64,000 bases of DNA, from NCBI GenBank assembly GCA_014871385.1, contig CM026426.1, forward strand, positions 71,187,377-71,251,376, read 5' to 3'. Positions 9,351 to 21,521 of the stretch are shown in pieces (within the stretch, counting starts at the first letter, position 1; every line of letters begins with the position of its first letter). Under the pieces are notes generated by a model. The model saw only the letters and a list, made by a program, of their open reading frames with translations, searched no databases and was not told the DNA's origin. Made by a program: the position numbers and the translations under genes. This stretch comes from Ceratodon purpureus. Its lineage: Eukaryota > Streptophyta > Bryopsida > Pseudoditrichales > Ditrichaceae.

Positions 9351-10380
9351 CTCTCTGCTCGAATAATTTTTGGGGCATCTAATAAGGATCGTTTTTCTCT
9401 GTATGATGTAATCATTACTGCCGTACACATAAGGAATTCCAAAATTGAGCGATTGTTGAAACATTTGACATCAACAAAAATAAAATGTGTCCAATTTTGA
9501 ATGAATCGTATAACTGGTTTATTGGATTTAAACAAAGATCACAAACCTCTAATGCATAGAGTTGGAAAACTCGCGGTAGGCACTTACATTTGAAGAGCCT
9601 TATGCGTTGCTGTAACCGGCAAAGACATACTAACGTTGCTCAATTTCGAGTTCTGTAAAGATGAGAGTAAAAAGCAAGATCGTTAATCGATCCACTCTGA
9701 TAACCCGAAGTCAATTTTGCTATAGTGCTGCACAAAAAAGGTGTCACGTCGGTCCATTTGCACGGCATTCTCTACCATAAAGAAACCTTCAGCGGACGCT
9801 AAGCTATGGAGAAAGGATAAAATTGAACGAAAGGGCAACTTTTGCGGGATAGTGTCGTATCAAGTAGTTTACTTGAAGTCTAAGCGTCGCACTCTTCCCG
9901 AGGGATGCAGCTGTGTACCGATGCAACACCATCCCCCGACGTTAAACCACACCGGCCATACTCGCACCACAGCGGATTCAAAGACCAAGTAACTCTGTAC
10001 AAGCATGTTGGGGAACAAAATGTAAGCTGGATGCAGAAATATACACTGAAAGGAACTCACGAAATTAAAGACTAAGACAATGACAAGAACGATCTCGAGA
10101 CCACAAAACATTGAGTGGATAAGAAACAAATTCATCGGAAGAGTAGCGCTTACTTGCGTGCCAATGTAGAAAGGGCAGAAATCGCGACAACAAAGGCTCA
10201 GGAGACGGCGAAAGTAAAGGTTTAAGAAGCGGAAAACAAAAAACGACAACGCACGGGACGATCCCGAAAATTGAGCAGCAAAACACAAACGCTAGGGCTG
10301 AAACAGTGACTGCGTACAGAACACGAAGGAAACGTGAGTGCAAGTCTCCGAGGAGTCGCGGGAAATCAAGAAACCGGGTT
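9351..10380. other. Region upstream of the ParB-like gene, no gene recognised
   Basis: The minus strand holds frames of up to 139 codons that are rich in hydrophobic residues and have no motif. They may be first-exon or intron sequence of the ParB-like gene. I cannot support a start codon or promoter. Confidence 0.3.
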
Positions 10381-10450
10381 TGAGAAGATGAATGCCTTTG
10401 AAATGTCAGAAGCTCTGAAATAATTAGAATTCTTACTAAGGCGGCTATTC

Positions 10451-10545
10451 ATTGAGAGCTGTCTACTAGTTTGATGTGAATGAAGAGCTGTCTAGTAGTT
10501 TGAGAGCTGTCTAGTAGTTTGAGAGCTGTCTAGTAGTTTGATATT
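10451..10545 (+). repeat. Short tandem repeat GAGCTGTCTAGTAGTTT
   Basis: A unit of about 17-24 bp (GAGCTGTCTAGTAGTTTGA) occurs four times, the first copy slightly changed and separated by a short insert. Confidence 0.8.
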
Positions 10546-12000
10546 AAGATTCCAAAAAAAAACTGTCTAATGAAGGTAAATATTACACTGTATATAGTTT
10601 ACAAAAGCCAGCTTCCAGAAATTAAAGGACCTAAATATCTATAAAGGTTAATATGAATATACATAATTAACAAAATAAGGAAGATATTAATTTATAGCTT
10701 GTAAATTAAAAAAAAAACCCTTTTATATAAAAAGATAATTTAATAAATAAACGATGAATAAATCTCAAAACATTGAACTTGGTACGTTTCTAAACAATTA
10801 GCTCGTATACATGGGTCCGTTCATTGCATTTTTATTAAATGCATGAAAAAGGGATTTGTGTTGAATGTTTGAAATTATTAATTATACAATGTGGTTTACT
10901 ATTTTCCATAAAATTATACATTTTACTAAAGGGTGCATGATTCTATCGGGAATTGGGAATCTAATAATGGTATTACTGCCTATTTTTAGTATCATGGGTA
11001 GGTTTTTAATAAAAGTATAAAAGAAAGATGAAGGAAAACGAGGAAGTAGAAGGGTTTTAAAAAAAACCTCAAAAAAATCAAAGATGAAAAAACTATGTAT
11101 CTCAATTTTATTTGTGAATTTGTGAAATTATAGCATTTGAGAAACTTTACGAAAATGACTTGTCCATATCATAATAGCGCATTGAAAAATGGAACAATCA
11201 CTTATATATTTATTAACAGGGTTAAATAAATAATGGAGCATCTTCAGGAAGAAACATAACGCATGAAGAATAAAATCGAGATGAATAAATCTTCTTCAAC
11301 ACATCTTCAAGAAGAAGCATTAGACATAAAAATACAAAAATTAAGAAAAATTAATAAATCAAGGTAAATATATAAATAACGCTGCATCTCCACGAAGACG
11401 CATAATTGAAAAAAAAACATCGCATCTTCTGGAAGAAGAATTATGAATTAAATAAATAAATATTAGTATCTAATATTTTAATATATTTAATTAATAAGAC
11501 AATGTAGTTTTTTCTTTTTTCTTGTACAATGTGCACAATAAATATACTACAACTTTGAGAAAGTTGTGGACATAATTATTTACATAAAATAAATATATGG
11601 CTGGTAAATAAAAAGAGGACTTCATATGTATTAGAAAGATATTAATAAATTTACGATTCAAAAATCACAAAACATCAAAAACTCATCTCTAAACAATTTG
11701 GTCGTAGTCATGGGTGCCCAGACAAGTTGGTCGTAGACATGGGTGCACAAGCATGTGATGAGGAATTTGTGTTGAATGTTTGAAACTATTAATTATACAA
11801 ATTATGTGGTTTACTGTTTTGTAAATGCATACTAGACGAGATTTGTGTTCAATGTTTGAAACTTTTATTTATACAATGTAGCTTACTTTGTTTTTGTATA
11901 TGCACACTTAATATACTACAACTTTGAAAATGCACAAGGCATAATTATTTAGATAAAATAAATATATGGCTAGTAACTAAAAATGAGAAAGGAATATACT
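10546..12000. repeat. AT-rich region with duplicated blocks
   Basis: No gene is seen. The motif GTGTTGAATGTTTGAAA with its AT-rich continuation occurs near 10858, 11771 and, slightly changed, 11835. A block containing AAATAAATATATGGCT(G/A)GTAA occurs near 11586 and 11957, and an ACTACAACTTTGA block near 11548 and 11903. Several ATCTTC..GAAGA A/G-rich motifs lie between them. It is probably a decayed tandem array or a nested set of small elements. Confidence 0.5.
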
Positions 12001-12523
12001 ACGAAGATTAAAATAATCAGATACTTCATGAATGGTACTGAATTACCCTGTGTTCATCGTGTTCATTGAATGGTCTTATGGCTTAGTAACAATTTTGACT
12101 AATTTATTGCTACTACGCTCCTTTAAATGATTACTTGTTCAATCAAAGAGAGTTGTTCATTTCCTCAGCACCTTGAGAATGATTTCGTCCCTACTCAAGC
12201 CCAGTATGCATACGAGTTCTTGACCATGATCCCGACCTTATATGAATGAAGAAGTATTATCCGTGGTGTTTCTCCTCTTTGGTTTGACTTTGTTTCCTAG
12301 ACTTCATTTCTTCTGCAAGTTTATTAGAATTAGTGCACATTCATACTCAGGGCGTAGCTTTGCTCTTCAGTAAAGGCACGAAGTTGCGAAGACTTGCATT
12401 AAACTTAGGTCGCCTCCATTTTAGACATATCGTTATTTTTTTTCATCTATCGACATCATGTTCTCTGGACATTCAGCAACTACATACTGTCCTTAAGCTC
12501 TAGCGAAAGAGATCATTGATTCC

Positions 12524-13320
12524 GCGGCGTCAATAATGGGCAACACGGACCGAGGACGATCTCCAACACAGGTCCGGTTAGTTTCCTCTCCCTTCAATTG
12601 CTTGCTTGATCAACTTGATAATTCGTAAGAACAGCTAAATGACAAACCTTGCATGGACAGAAGAGTAGTCTTACTTTCTCCCTCGATTCCTGACTGATTT
12701 CCTATAGACCATAGGTTCTTGCACAATTAATGTGTTCCAGCAATTGTTGATGCGCTCGAATGTTCCCGGCATCTAGATAGGCATTCTTGTATTAATTTTG
12801 CGAATGTAGATAACATGCATTGAAATGTTAAGTGCATCACAGTCATTCCAATGGCATTTTCTAATATAATTTAGAAGCGGTTCCTGCAGTTAACACATTC
12901 AGCTTCTGCTGTGTTGCATCATCAACGCCGCGGCGTCCACACCGAGAAATAAGGACCTAATTTGACGTCATTCACAGGTATTACACATAGTTTCCCTCTC
13001 CACTATATTCTTTGCTTGATTACGTTGATAAGCCGTAAGAATTGCGACTCCGACAAATCTTGCTGGGACAGACTTTTTTGCTTGCACTTTGGGTTACTTC
13101 CTATTTTCCTTACAAACACAGGTTCTTGCACAAGTAATGACTTCCAGCAAACATTAGCACGCTCAAACCCCCTGCGTCTTGCCTAGGACAAGCATTGTTG
13201 TATTTGCGTCTGTAGATAACGTGCTATATCGCATGATAAGTGTTTCAGAATCATTTCAATAGCAATTTCTAATGCATATTTTTACGTGGTTCTTGCGGTT
13301 GACACTATCAGCTGCCGTTA
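12524..13320 (+). repeat. Diverged tandem duplication, unit of about 400 bp
   Basis: The blocks 12524-12920 and 12925-13320 align along their length. Shared landmarks are CCGCGGCGTC, TTGCTTGAT, GGTTCTTGCACAA, GTAGATAAC and TCATT(C/T)CAAT. No coding frame is evident in either copy. Confidence 0.6.
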
Positions 13321-13423
13321 AATAAACATGCCAGTTAATGTAGTATCACATGAAATTCTAGAGTCCACTAATTACTCATTGTATGGACAAATATTCATCA
13401 AAACGATTTCGGATCACTTGTAG

Positions 13424-13753
13424 GATGGTAGGATCCTACAATCCAATAAATGTGTTTTTTGGCATCCGTTATCAACATGAGAAGATTGTAGGATCCTACG
13501 ATACCATTGGTGGTTTTGCCATCGACCAAGGGCTTTACCAGATCGTAGGATCCTACGATCTCTGCGCTATAGTGTCTTCCATGGTAACAGGAAACAAGTC
13601 GTAGGATCCTACGATCCATTGCTCAAGGGCATCCACTAACAAAACCTGGGGGTGTCAACCTTACCTTTCTCTGCTATCTAATAGAGGGTCCACAGTGATA
13701 ACCGTGATATCCAACGTTTTTTCTGGCCATGGAAGACCCTAGGATTCTACGAT
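13424..13753. repeat. Palindrome cluster F (five copies)
   Basis: Copies start at 13424, 13484, 13541, 13597 and, diverged, about 13734. The first steps are 60, 57 and 56 bp. The cluster lies just upstream of the plus-strand DUF7869-like gene, where a promoter or 5' intron would be. Confidence 0.85.
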
Positions 13754-13844
13754 CTCATCACCACTTCTTCGCTCAAACAATTCCATTTACTACATCATTA
13801 ATTCTAACAGAATTGATTTCTTTCATACTTGCAAGTGATCAAAT

Positions 13845-14486
13845 ATGTCAACAAGTGTTGGGAAAGACGATGACTTCATGGACCCCACATGTAATAACTA
13901 CGACTCTGACACAGAAGAGCAGCAAGACCCATTCATTCCTGGGTTGAATGTATTCATCTGCTATCTTGGCCATGGCATTGTTGGTCATGCCGTTGTCATT
14001 GAAGTGAACCCCATTGGGTCTTGGCTTGGGGTTGATATTGAGAACACCACCCCCGGAATGACCCTCCTTCGTGCCATTGAGATAACTCCATTGGCGCTCT
14101 ACCTGCCTATGCAACCTTTACAGACGGACATCTCCGTCTTGGCCAATGCGCTTGGTAGAACGGTACTTTGGGAGACAAAAAATGTGACCCGAAATACGCG
14201 CGATGGAGAAAGCTCAGACTCCACAAGTTCTCTGCCATATGTCCCCCAGGCTGAGTGGGTTGCGAAGGTTGTGAAGCGGTTAAACGACAATGGGGATACC
14301 CTGGCCTCTGGACGAATCAACTACGTCCGTCCAGAGGATCCTTTCGAGGACCACACCTTGGGAGTGGGATACATTGGAGTTATAGTGCTGGACGTCTTCC
14401 TCGGGGATCCAGGGGAAATTATGAGCCATCGTAGGTGGCCGATAGCGGAATGTGTATTTGAGGGTGGGCATAGACTTAGCGATTGA
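13845..14486 (+). CDS. N-terminal part of the DUF7869-like gene, with a DUF8039-like region
   Basis: An open frame of 213 codons starting MSTSVGKDDDFMD. The part from LNVFICYLGHGIVGHAVVIE to ANALGRTVLWETKNV follows the layout of the DUF8039-type domain found at the end of plant CACTA TNPA proteins: opening strands, a variable loop, then DAlG..V.W. A similar pattern ends the TNPA-like gene at 56.2-56.5 kb (TDALGSSVLWLKAL). The resemblance is distant. The gene continues downstream after interruptions. Confidence 0.4.
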   Translation: MSTSVGKDDDFMDPTCNNYDSDTEEQQDPFIPGLNVFICYLGHGIVGHAVVIEVNPIGSWLGVDIENTTPGMTLLRAIEITPLALYLPMQPLQTDISVLANALGRTVLWETKNVTRNTRDGESSDSTSSLPYVPQAEWVAKVVKRLNDNGDTLASGRINYVRPEDPFEDHTLGVGYIGVIVLDVFLGDPGEIMSHRRWPIAECVFEGGHRLSD

Positions 14487-14680
14487 GTTGACTATTACAC
14501 TCTTCATCCTGACGGTGTGGACACCTAGACGCATCTCGGAGGCCGCCCAAAAGCCCCCTATTGATTTATTCGGCGCAAAAAGCGGATTGACTAGAAACTC
14601 AATCTCTATGCCAAGAAGACTCTTCCTGTAGAAATTCAAGCTCTGTGCTCTCAACGGTGTTGTTCTAGCAATGCGTTTGC

Positions 14681-15121
14681 TTGTTCCGGCCCCAAGATAC
14701 ACTTGTCATTCGACAAAAGTACCGGTTGAAGGACTTCGACGGACACCGGGATTATGCACGCTCCGTGGGTGGCCAGTTCCGCTATGTGGGGAGTAATAGG
14801 AAGCAAAAGTACGTCACGTTGAATGGAATGGATGTATGCGCTACGGCATGGTACAAGATCCATGGTATAACAAAATGGACGTTTCACAAATACATGGACC
14901 AGTACAAGAGAGGTGTCGTGTCTTCGACGCACGGAAGCAAGGATGTCAAACGGCCCCGCCTTGGAATAGTGCAAGCACTTGGGACAATCACAGCCATCAT
15001 CAATGAGACAACTAATCTTATGCCCAATCAGATGAGAATGATAGCACCTGGCAGGATGGACACATTGAAGTTTCTACCCTCTGGTCACAGTTGGAAAATG
15101 ATCCAACAAGACGCCACCCAG
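14681..15121 (+). CDS. DUF7869-like transposase, zinc/HTH-type upstream exon
   Basis: The frame of 147 codons ends exactly at a GTACTA donor. It contains QKYVTLNGMDVCATAWYKIHGITKWTFHKY, the strand-Cys-helix motif that precedes the catalytic region in DUF7869-type proteins (general pattern: l.G..VC..aw...hGis). A conserved Pro-rich, Leu-rich stretch follows (IAPGRMDTLKFLPSG). The gene lies on the plus strand opposite the ParB-like gene. The start is not certain, because the frame is broken between 14486 and 14681. Confidence 0.5.
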
Positions 15122-15531
15122 GTACTAACTACGCACAATACGCCCTCTTGTCAATTCATTGTATCTTTCGTGGGACATCTGCTTGAAATTCCTGACGTTG
15201 TAGGATCCTACAATCCGACGACTTGTAACATCGGTTCACTTGATCTTTAACAAGGTTTACCAATTACTGTAGTGACCTTTTATTATTAGCGATCCAGAGT
15301 GACCGGCTACCAATTACTCTCCTACGTGATCGTAGGATCCTACGATCTCTAAGTTGGGAGGAAATGTTTACGCAAAATTGCCATCTACTCTGGGATTGTA
15401 GGATCCTACGATGGCTCAAGATTTAGCAACTTTAATATTGCATTCCTCCTTCATTTCCACATTGCTGATGCTTATGAAGAGTACCAGTAGGATACATTCC
15501 TGAGTAGCAGATTTTTTGGATTGATATGCAG
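15122..15531 (+). other. Intron (410 nt) holding palindrome cluster G
   Basis: Donor CAG|GTACTA at 15122 and acceptor ATATGCAG|ACC at 15531. The flanking frames join in phase, giving QQDATQ followed by TNLEFGLP. Confidence 0.6.
15196..15413. repeat. Palindrome cluster G (three copies)
   Basis: Copies start at 15196, 15328 and 15394, all inside the intron at 15122-15531. Confidence 0.85.
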
Positions 15532-17327
15532 ACCAACTTAGAATTTGGGTTACCAGCGGTGTCTCAATCAGCCATAAGTAGACTGAAGAAGCAGCACTTC
15601 AAGAATGTTGCAATCAAACCTGTTGAGAGTTCCTTCGCAAAGTGCACAGAGTGCGACATTCTTCTCCAGTACATTGATCGATTAGTGAAGGGCTCGCCAG
15701 AGTACCTCCATTCTGCAAACAAAAACATGACCATTGCAATCTTCAATTGTCTTGTAGGCGTTTGTACCACACTTGGAGAGAGGAGTCAAAGAGGCAGAAG
15801 AGCGAAATACTTTGTATTATCCACGACAAAATGGATACCGCAAAGACGGCTATTCTTCAAATGCGCGTTTCCACGAAACATACTTCACCGTTGGGACAGT
15901 TCCCTATGAATGTGACGGGCCACGGCGACGGTGCCTTCGCTCACTACTTGACAGACTTGTGGCCAGGCGACTCTAACTACACTATCTCCTTGCTTGCGAG
16001 ACTGCTTCGGCGTCTTGAGGAAATTTTCGTCAATCTCGCAAACTTTTCCCTCATGAGCTCGCTAACTCCTTCTTTCAAGCCATGCTCAAGGGAAAGTCCA
16101 GATGTTTTGATGAACTACCCCCGGTAACGAATAACTCCAGTGAACCCAATCCGCTCCGAGTGAAACTTTATTTGCAGTTGGATAACTCCGCAAAGGACAA
16201 GAAGAATCAATTCTTGATGGGGTTCTTGTCGATGCTTACTTATCGGCATGTATTCAAAGAGATCTAGGCTGGTTTCTTATTGGTGGGGCATACGCACGAG
16301 GATATTGATGCCTACTTTAGCCATCTGTCTAAGACCTTGAAGAGTCAGAATACTTACATTGTTGCGAACTTGATGTTGGCTTTCATGAAATCCCAGGAAT
16401 TTAGTTTCATGCCCGAGTTTGTTCAGGAGGTTGCGGATTTAAAAACGTTTGTGGAAGGCTATCTCATTGAAGGAGCAAATGTTCTCGTGGGTTTGGAAAA
16501 ATATGCACCACTTCGAATTCTATGTAGACGAAAGCGGGTGGCTCGTGATGCAATTCAAGGAGTTTGTAGTTGACCAACACTGGCTACCTATGGACAAGCC
16601 GGCTATCCGTCTATTCAAGGCAGATGCTCATGGAAATCCGAAGATACCATCTGGCATCCCCAATCCAGTCCCTTTCAAGAATTTGTGGGGTGATGAGAGT
16701 GTTGCGTCCACTGGCAACTAAGACAAGGCAAGAGAACAGGTTACCAAAAATCTCGTTAAGAAGTCATTCCTCAAGGGTGAAATTCAAGGTTACATCGAAT
16801 TTTGGGAACCCGGGATGCTTGAATGTTCGGGATTTTGCAAGGATTTTCCTCCATATATTGATTACTGGAAGGGCATTCTCGCAGAATTGGAGAAACCTCT
16901 TCCTCCAACCTTGACGACCTTGGTAGAGGGTTTTTGGCCTAATCATGATTGGTCAGGTATGGAGAGTGCGCCTTTATGCCTCCTCCCCGAGGCGGATGTC
17001 ACAATTGAGGATGAAGAACTCGAGCCCTATTGTGGCCCCAAGTCCGTTCAACCGAAGCCCGCCTTGAATCCATGGCGAGATGTCCTACCAGGGGCTTGGG
17101 TCCTACTTCGTCCCTCCGACCCAGATATTTATCCCGTCTGGTTAGGGAGAGCATGTTCAGCAGTCAATCGTGATGAACGAAATGCGGACTATGGGCAGTT
17201 CACTATCGAATTCTGGGAGCCCAGAAATTGCCACACCGACTCGAAGACAAAGTACGAGAATTGCTGGGATGCTACTTGGGTACGAGAAGATCAACGACCG
17301 GAAACAAGTTCATGTTACTTCAGTGCT
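15532..17327 (+). pseudogene. DUF7869-like transposase, catalytic region (broken)
   Basis: Across several frames this reads as the RNase H-like core of a DUF7869-type protein. It starts with a CTECD Cys pair after RLKKQHFKNVAIKP. Then come HDKMDTAKTA, GHGDGAFAHYLTDLWPGDSNYT, LYLQLDNSAKDKKNQF and the hallmark VGHTHEDIDAYF. The acidic residues of KMD, LDN and HEDID are candidate catalytic residues. A C-terminal part (PGAWVLLRPSDPDIYPVWLGRA) resembles a small barrel or chromo-like reader. The gene is broken several times and is cut near its end by the Gypsy retrotransposon, which starts at 17328. Confidence 0.55.
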
Positions 17328-17786
17328 TGGTAAAGGGAGGATTTACCAACTAAACCCTAGCCTTCACAATCCCATCAAAACCCAACAAAACCCAACTAAA
17401 CTAAGTGCTCCAAACACTCATAGGTTGCTGGAAATGTACAATACAAGTGCAAAAAGAGGTGAAAACTGCATAAAATGGGTCAAAACAGCCCCAAAACCAT
17501 AGTACAGTAGTTCCTAACAGCTCTCAGACCTCTCTGACTCTACCTGCTCTAGTGTAGAATGATTACAGGAAACCCTAACCTTGCCTCTTAAACCTCCTGA
17601 ACTGGCGGAAGTCATCCAGTGAGCTGGTGACAGAGTTCATCCAGTCGGCTGGTGATGGAATTCATCCAAGTCGACTGTGACAGAGTTCATCTAGTCGACT
17701 GGATGACTGTCTAAGCTAAGGATGAAAACTGAAAAGGGGCTAGGGGGAGCTAAGGAAAAGGGAGATTGGGGAATCTTCGGTTAACA
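17328..17786 (-). repeat. 3' LTR of the Gypsy element
   Basis: 459 bp, TG..CA ends (plus-strand view: TGGTAAAGGG to GGTTAACA). It is the mate of the LTR at 29648-31823. Near its end it has several CATCCAGTCGGCTGG-type short repeats. Confidence 0.95.
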
Positions 17787-17802
17787 TTATCCCCTTTTTC
17801 CC
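17787..17802 (-). other. Polypurine tract of the Gypsy element
   Basis: On the minus strand GGGAAAAAGGGGATAA lies immediately before the 3' LTR, the expected place for plus-strand priming. Confidence 0.85.
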
Positions 17803-18032
17803 GTAGTTCTGTCCCCAGAACGTGGGTGACGGAGGAAAACTGAGGAGGAATGAGAACCAGCCTAGAGAAAATAAAATTTCTAAGCTAATCAAAATGTCAA
17901 AAAATGCTAATCCCCAAAGAAAACAAAAAAAATAAAGTTGCAGTCGAACGAGTCGGGCAGTCAGTCAGTCGGCTGGTGTGCAGTCGGCGGCGCCTCGGTC
18001 GGGAGTGCAGAAGTTGGGTCGTCGGTGTCGAG

Positions 18033-20588
18033 CTAGGGCTCGAAAGTCGGGTCGCTCGCCTCAAACTTGGACAACCAAAGGTGCTGACGATCCAAGTCGG
18101 CTCGGTAGGCAGTCAACACAGTCTCCAAATCCCGCTGCTTGGTAGCAGCATAATCCCTCACAGCACGGCTGAGTTCCCGGGGCGGGAGAGTGTGCAACGC
18201 TAACTTCGTCTTCAACTGCTGATTCTCAAGTAAGAGAATGTCAGCCTCTTGGAGACAAGCGCTGAGGGTAGACTCTAACTCCAACCTACGAATCGATGGT
18301 GCAGCTGGTGGTGAGACCGGGACGCGGGCAACCAGGTCGGCCTGTAAGGCCTGTACCTGTTGGTGAAGGTTGGTGTGATCGCTAAGCAACCTGGTATGAG
18401 TTGCTGTAAGAGTGTGCAGAGCGGAATCTCGGGCGGCAACCAGCAAGTGAAGCTGATGGACCTGGAGGTCATGGTCTGCGACTCCCGTGGCCACCTGTTG
18501 CCGGCTGTGCTCAAGCTGCTGAGCGGCGGTACGGGTCTGGACCAAGGCATTGGCGATGGCCTGAAGGTTGTGAAGAACAACCTGAAAGTCTGGGGTCGGA
18601 GCACAGCCGAGTGGAGGTGCAGAAGGCGAACCCAGAGGTTGATCGTGGTGCTGTTGAAGAGGTTGAGTCGGGTCCGCAGGTCGGCGTGGTGCGGTAGCTG
18701 TATCAGACGAGTGGCCAGCACCAGCAGAAGGGATCGCAGCGTCGGTGTTGCCGCCAGTGGAAGGCTGCGCTAGAGCCGCCCTTGGAGCCGCGGGTCGAAC
18801 CTGTTCAGAGTAAACGGTGAGGTCCATGGGTGGTAGTGAAGGCATGAGCTGAGGGGGCGAAGAGCAGTCCACTAGAGCTGAGGCTTCGGTCTCGGCGGCG
18901 GAGACAGCGGCAGTTGGCTGTACTGATGCAACAGCCCGCTCTGCTGTATGCCGTGAGGGGGATTCTGGTAGCAGAGAGAGTGGGTTGGATGGAGTACCGG
19001 TGGAGCTGCCCAGCTGGATGATAGAGTTGGGTGGCGTAGCGGGCGCAGTCAGGGGAGCACCCGGAAGATCGGGCTCGGAGGATACCTCACGATACCGGCG
19101 TGGAATATTGCGGGAGCGGAGCGGGTACCTACAACTTGGCGATGCTGGAATGTCATGGGCAGCAGATCGTCGGGGCGGAGTCCGTTGGGTTGGAGATGAG
19201 CTCGGGAAAGCGGGCTGGCGAATGTGCTGCCCTTGTTGGAGGAGTCGGCGGGTGGGGCGGCCGACATCAGAGGAACCCTCCTGTGACCGGGAAGTCGGGT
19301 CGGTGTCCGCTAGGTCGGCCGAGGTACTTAGTGTCCGGCGGTGACCATCGCCACTGGTCCGATCCCGAAGCCGTGCAGCTGTAGGGTGTATGGGCGGTGG
19401 ACTGACGGGGATGCCCTCGTGGCTACCGTCCATCGTGTCGTAGCTAGATTCAACTGCTGGCGGGTCGGTGACCTCCTCCTGATCTGGAAACCAGTAGGAT
19501 AGGATGGCATCGATGACAGCAGCGCCACGAAGTCGACGTGGCTTCCCCGGCTGAGAGTGGAGATAGATCAAATGACGGCGCAGATTCGCAAGGACAAAAT
19601 AGGACCAGCCGAAGGTGCGATGTGGACGGCCGGCCTTCTTTGCTGCCAAGATGTGCTCGACTAGATCGTTACTGACAAAAAGAAACCTCTGCTTGAACCC
19701 GATGGCGTCACTTAACGCCCGCACACGTACCTGGTAGGCTTCCGATAATGCTGTCACTCGGTTGCCATCATGTGCATGATCGGCCTCCGTCAGCCCTAGC
19801 TGTGAGTAACGCTCATGGAATCCAAAGCCCACCTTCTGACCAAGTAAGCTGGTGCCTTCCTCGAACCCCAAGGCAGTGCGGATCACATAAGCTCTGATCT
19901 TGACTGGTTTGCCACGGACCATCGACCGAATAGGCTGCTCACCGGAAGCGCGTCTGGTGCCTTGGGGCTGCGGAATATACTCAAAGCCATCCACAAAATC
20001 TAAGACTAACTCAGGCCGAGGGTCGGGCCAATGGAAATTCTAAAATACCTGCAGACTCGTGTCGGCTGCCGAGTCGTCATCGGCTAAGGCTCTCCATGCT
20101 GCCCACTGGGTATGTGGCTCGAATGTAATATGTAGTCGACGATGGAGGTTCCGTCGGATGCGTACAGTCTTCAGAACCCGTGCATCCAGTGCTGTGAACT
20201 TCCGCTTGACGCCTCGCCTCTGGTCGGGGGGTGTCGGGTCGGTGGCTATCGTCGGGGGTGTAACGGCCGCCAGAGCCGCAGTCGGCTGGTTGGATGCAGT
20301 GGGCGGGCCAGGTGGCGACGTCGGCTTGGGTGGAGGGACTGTAACTGCCTCTATAGCCTCAGTCGGCTGTGTCGGCGCAGGTGGCAGGGCAGGTGCCAAC
20401 GTCGGCTCCGGTGGAGGGGCTGCAACTCCCGCCATAGCGGGTGTGTCGACTGGCTGAGAACTGGGGCCTCTAAGCTCCATCGACTCAGCGTTGCTGGCTC
20501 GAGGTAGCCCATCGCGAGAAAAATAACGCTCCAAAGTCCCTTGGGTAGCCCGTCGGCAAGGGCGTGTGAAGTAAGCACGACGAGACAA
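18033..20588 (-). other. Additional ORF region of the Gypsy element, downstream of pol
   Basis: Sense-strand coding sequence lies between integrase and the 3' LTR. The upstream part is Pro/Ala-rich (VPPPKPTSPPGPP type). The downstream part has a folded-looking N-terminus (FLFVSNDLVEHILAAKKAGRPHRTFGW is too long to be linker), a long Ser/Pro/Arg-rich middle and a heptad-type helical C-terminus rich in Leu and Gln, a probable coiled coil. No transmembrane segment or envelope signature is seen. Extra ORFs are known in plant Gypsy lineages, but I do not recognise this one. Confidence 0.55.
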
Positions 20589-21521
20589 CTGCGTGACCTG
20601 TGGCGGAACAGACGTGGCACAGTCGAAAAACTACGAGCAGTGGACCGGAAAGTCGAGACAATCGGAGGAGGTACCCGAAGGTGACGCGGTGAAGGCGCTT
20701 TAGGCTGTCTGGAGGTTGGTGGCGCACCGAGGTTCTCCAACCGAGGGCGGGAACTCCGCAGTTGGTCGTGCAGGCACGTGCAACTTCGGAGACTCGGAGT
20801 GGCGGCAAAACAGTGAGCACGACGTGGAGGCGCAACCGAAAACAACTTCGCTGTGGTGCTGAGTAGCATCAGACGCGGGTTAGCCCGGCTCGGTCTTCAC
20901 AGAAACAGCAAACCCTGGAAAAACCCTAGCAGTCAAGGGTGTAGCAACCTGAGAAGCGGCGGTACCGGGAAGACGACAACCGGTTGAAAGACCATGAACA
21001 GGAGACGCTGGAAGAGTAGAGAACCAAGGAGAAATCGGACCTGAGGTCTGCGGGAGCAGTCGCTGTTGGTGGCGTGAGCGAGGGAACTAGAGCATTGGAG
21101 GTCTTGGTAACGACGGCGCTAGCGCTGCCGGAGAAGGGCGTGTCTCGGACCGAGCAGAGGCCGAGTTCCCATGCGGTGTTGCGCCCGGAAGACCACCCAG
21201 AGAATCTGAGCAGGCACTGCGCGAGGTGGTGGTGATGCAGGCTGCTCTATCTCGACTACTGTCGGGTTGGCGGAGAAGGATCGGTAGGCAGTCTGGAGCG
21301 CTCGTAGGCAGAGAAAATTGGGGTTGCGGAGGGCGCAAAAGGGAGCACGGCGGAGCTGCGGGGGAAAGATGACCCGATGGGCTCCCCACATGACCTAATC
21401 CTAACTCAATAATTGTTGAGTGATAAGAGGGCGTTGGACGAGGCTCAGAAGGGGGCTGCCTCTCCAAAGTTCGTGAAGGGACTTGATGAGGCAGTCGCCC
21501 AGAACGCTCCTTGGGTAGCAT

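Noticed and set aside
9869-10343. Hydrophobic minus-strand frames as a membrane protein gene
   Set aside because: Two overlapping frames are equally hydrophobic, which reflects base composition. No start context or homology supports either.
18360-20507. Plus-strand frames opposite the Gypsy extra ORF region
   Set aside because: They are low-complexity antisense shadows of the Pro/Ala/Ser-rich minus-strand sequence.
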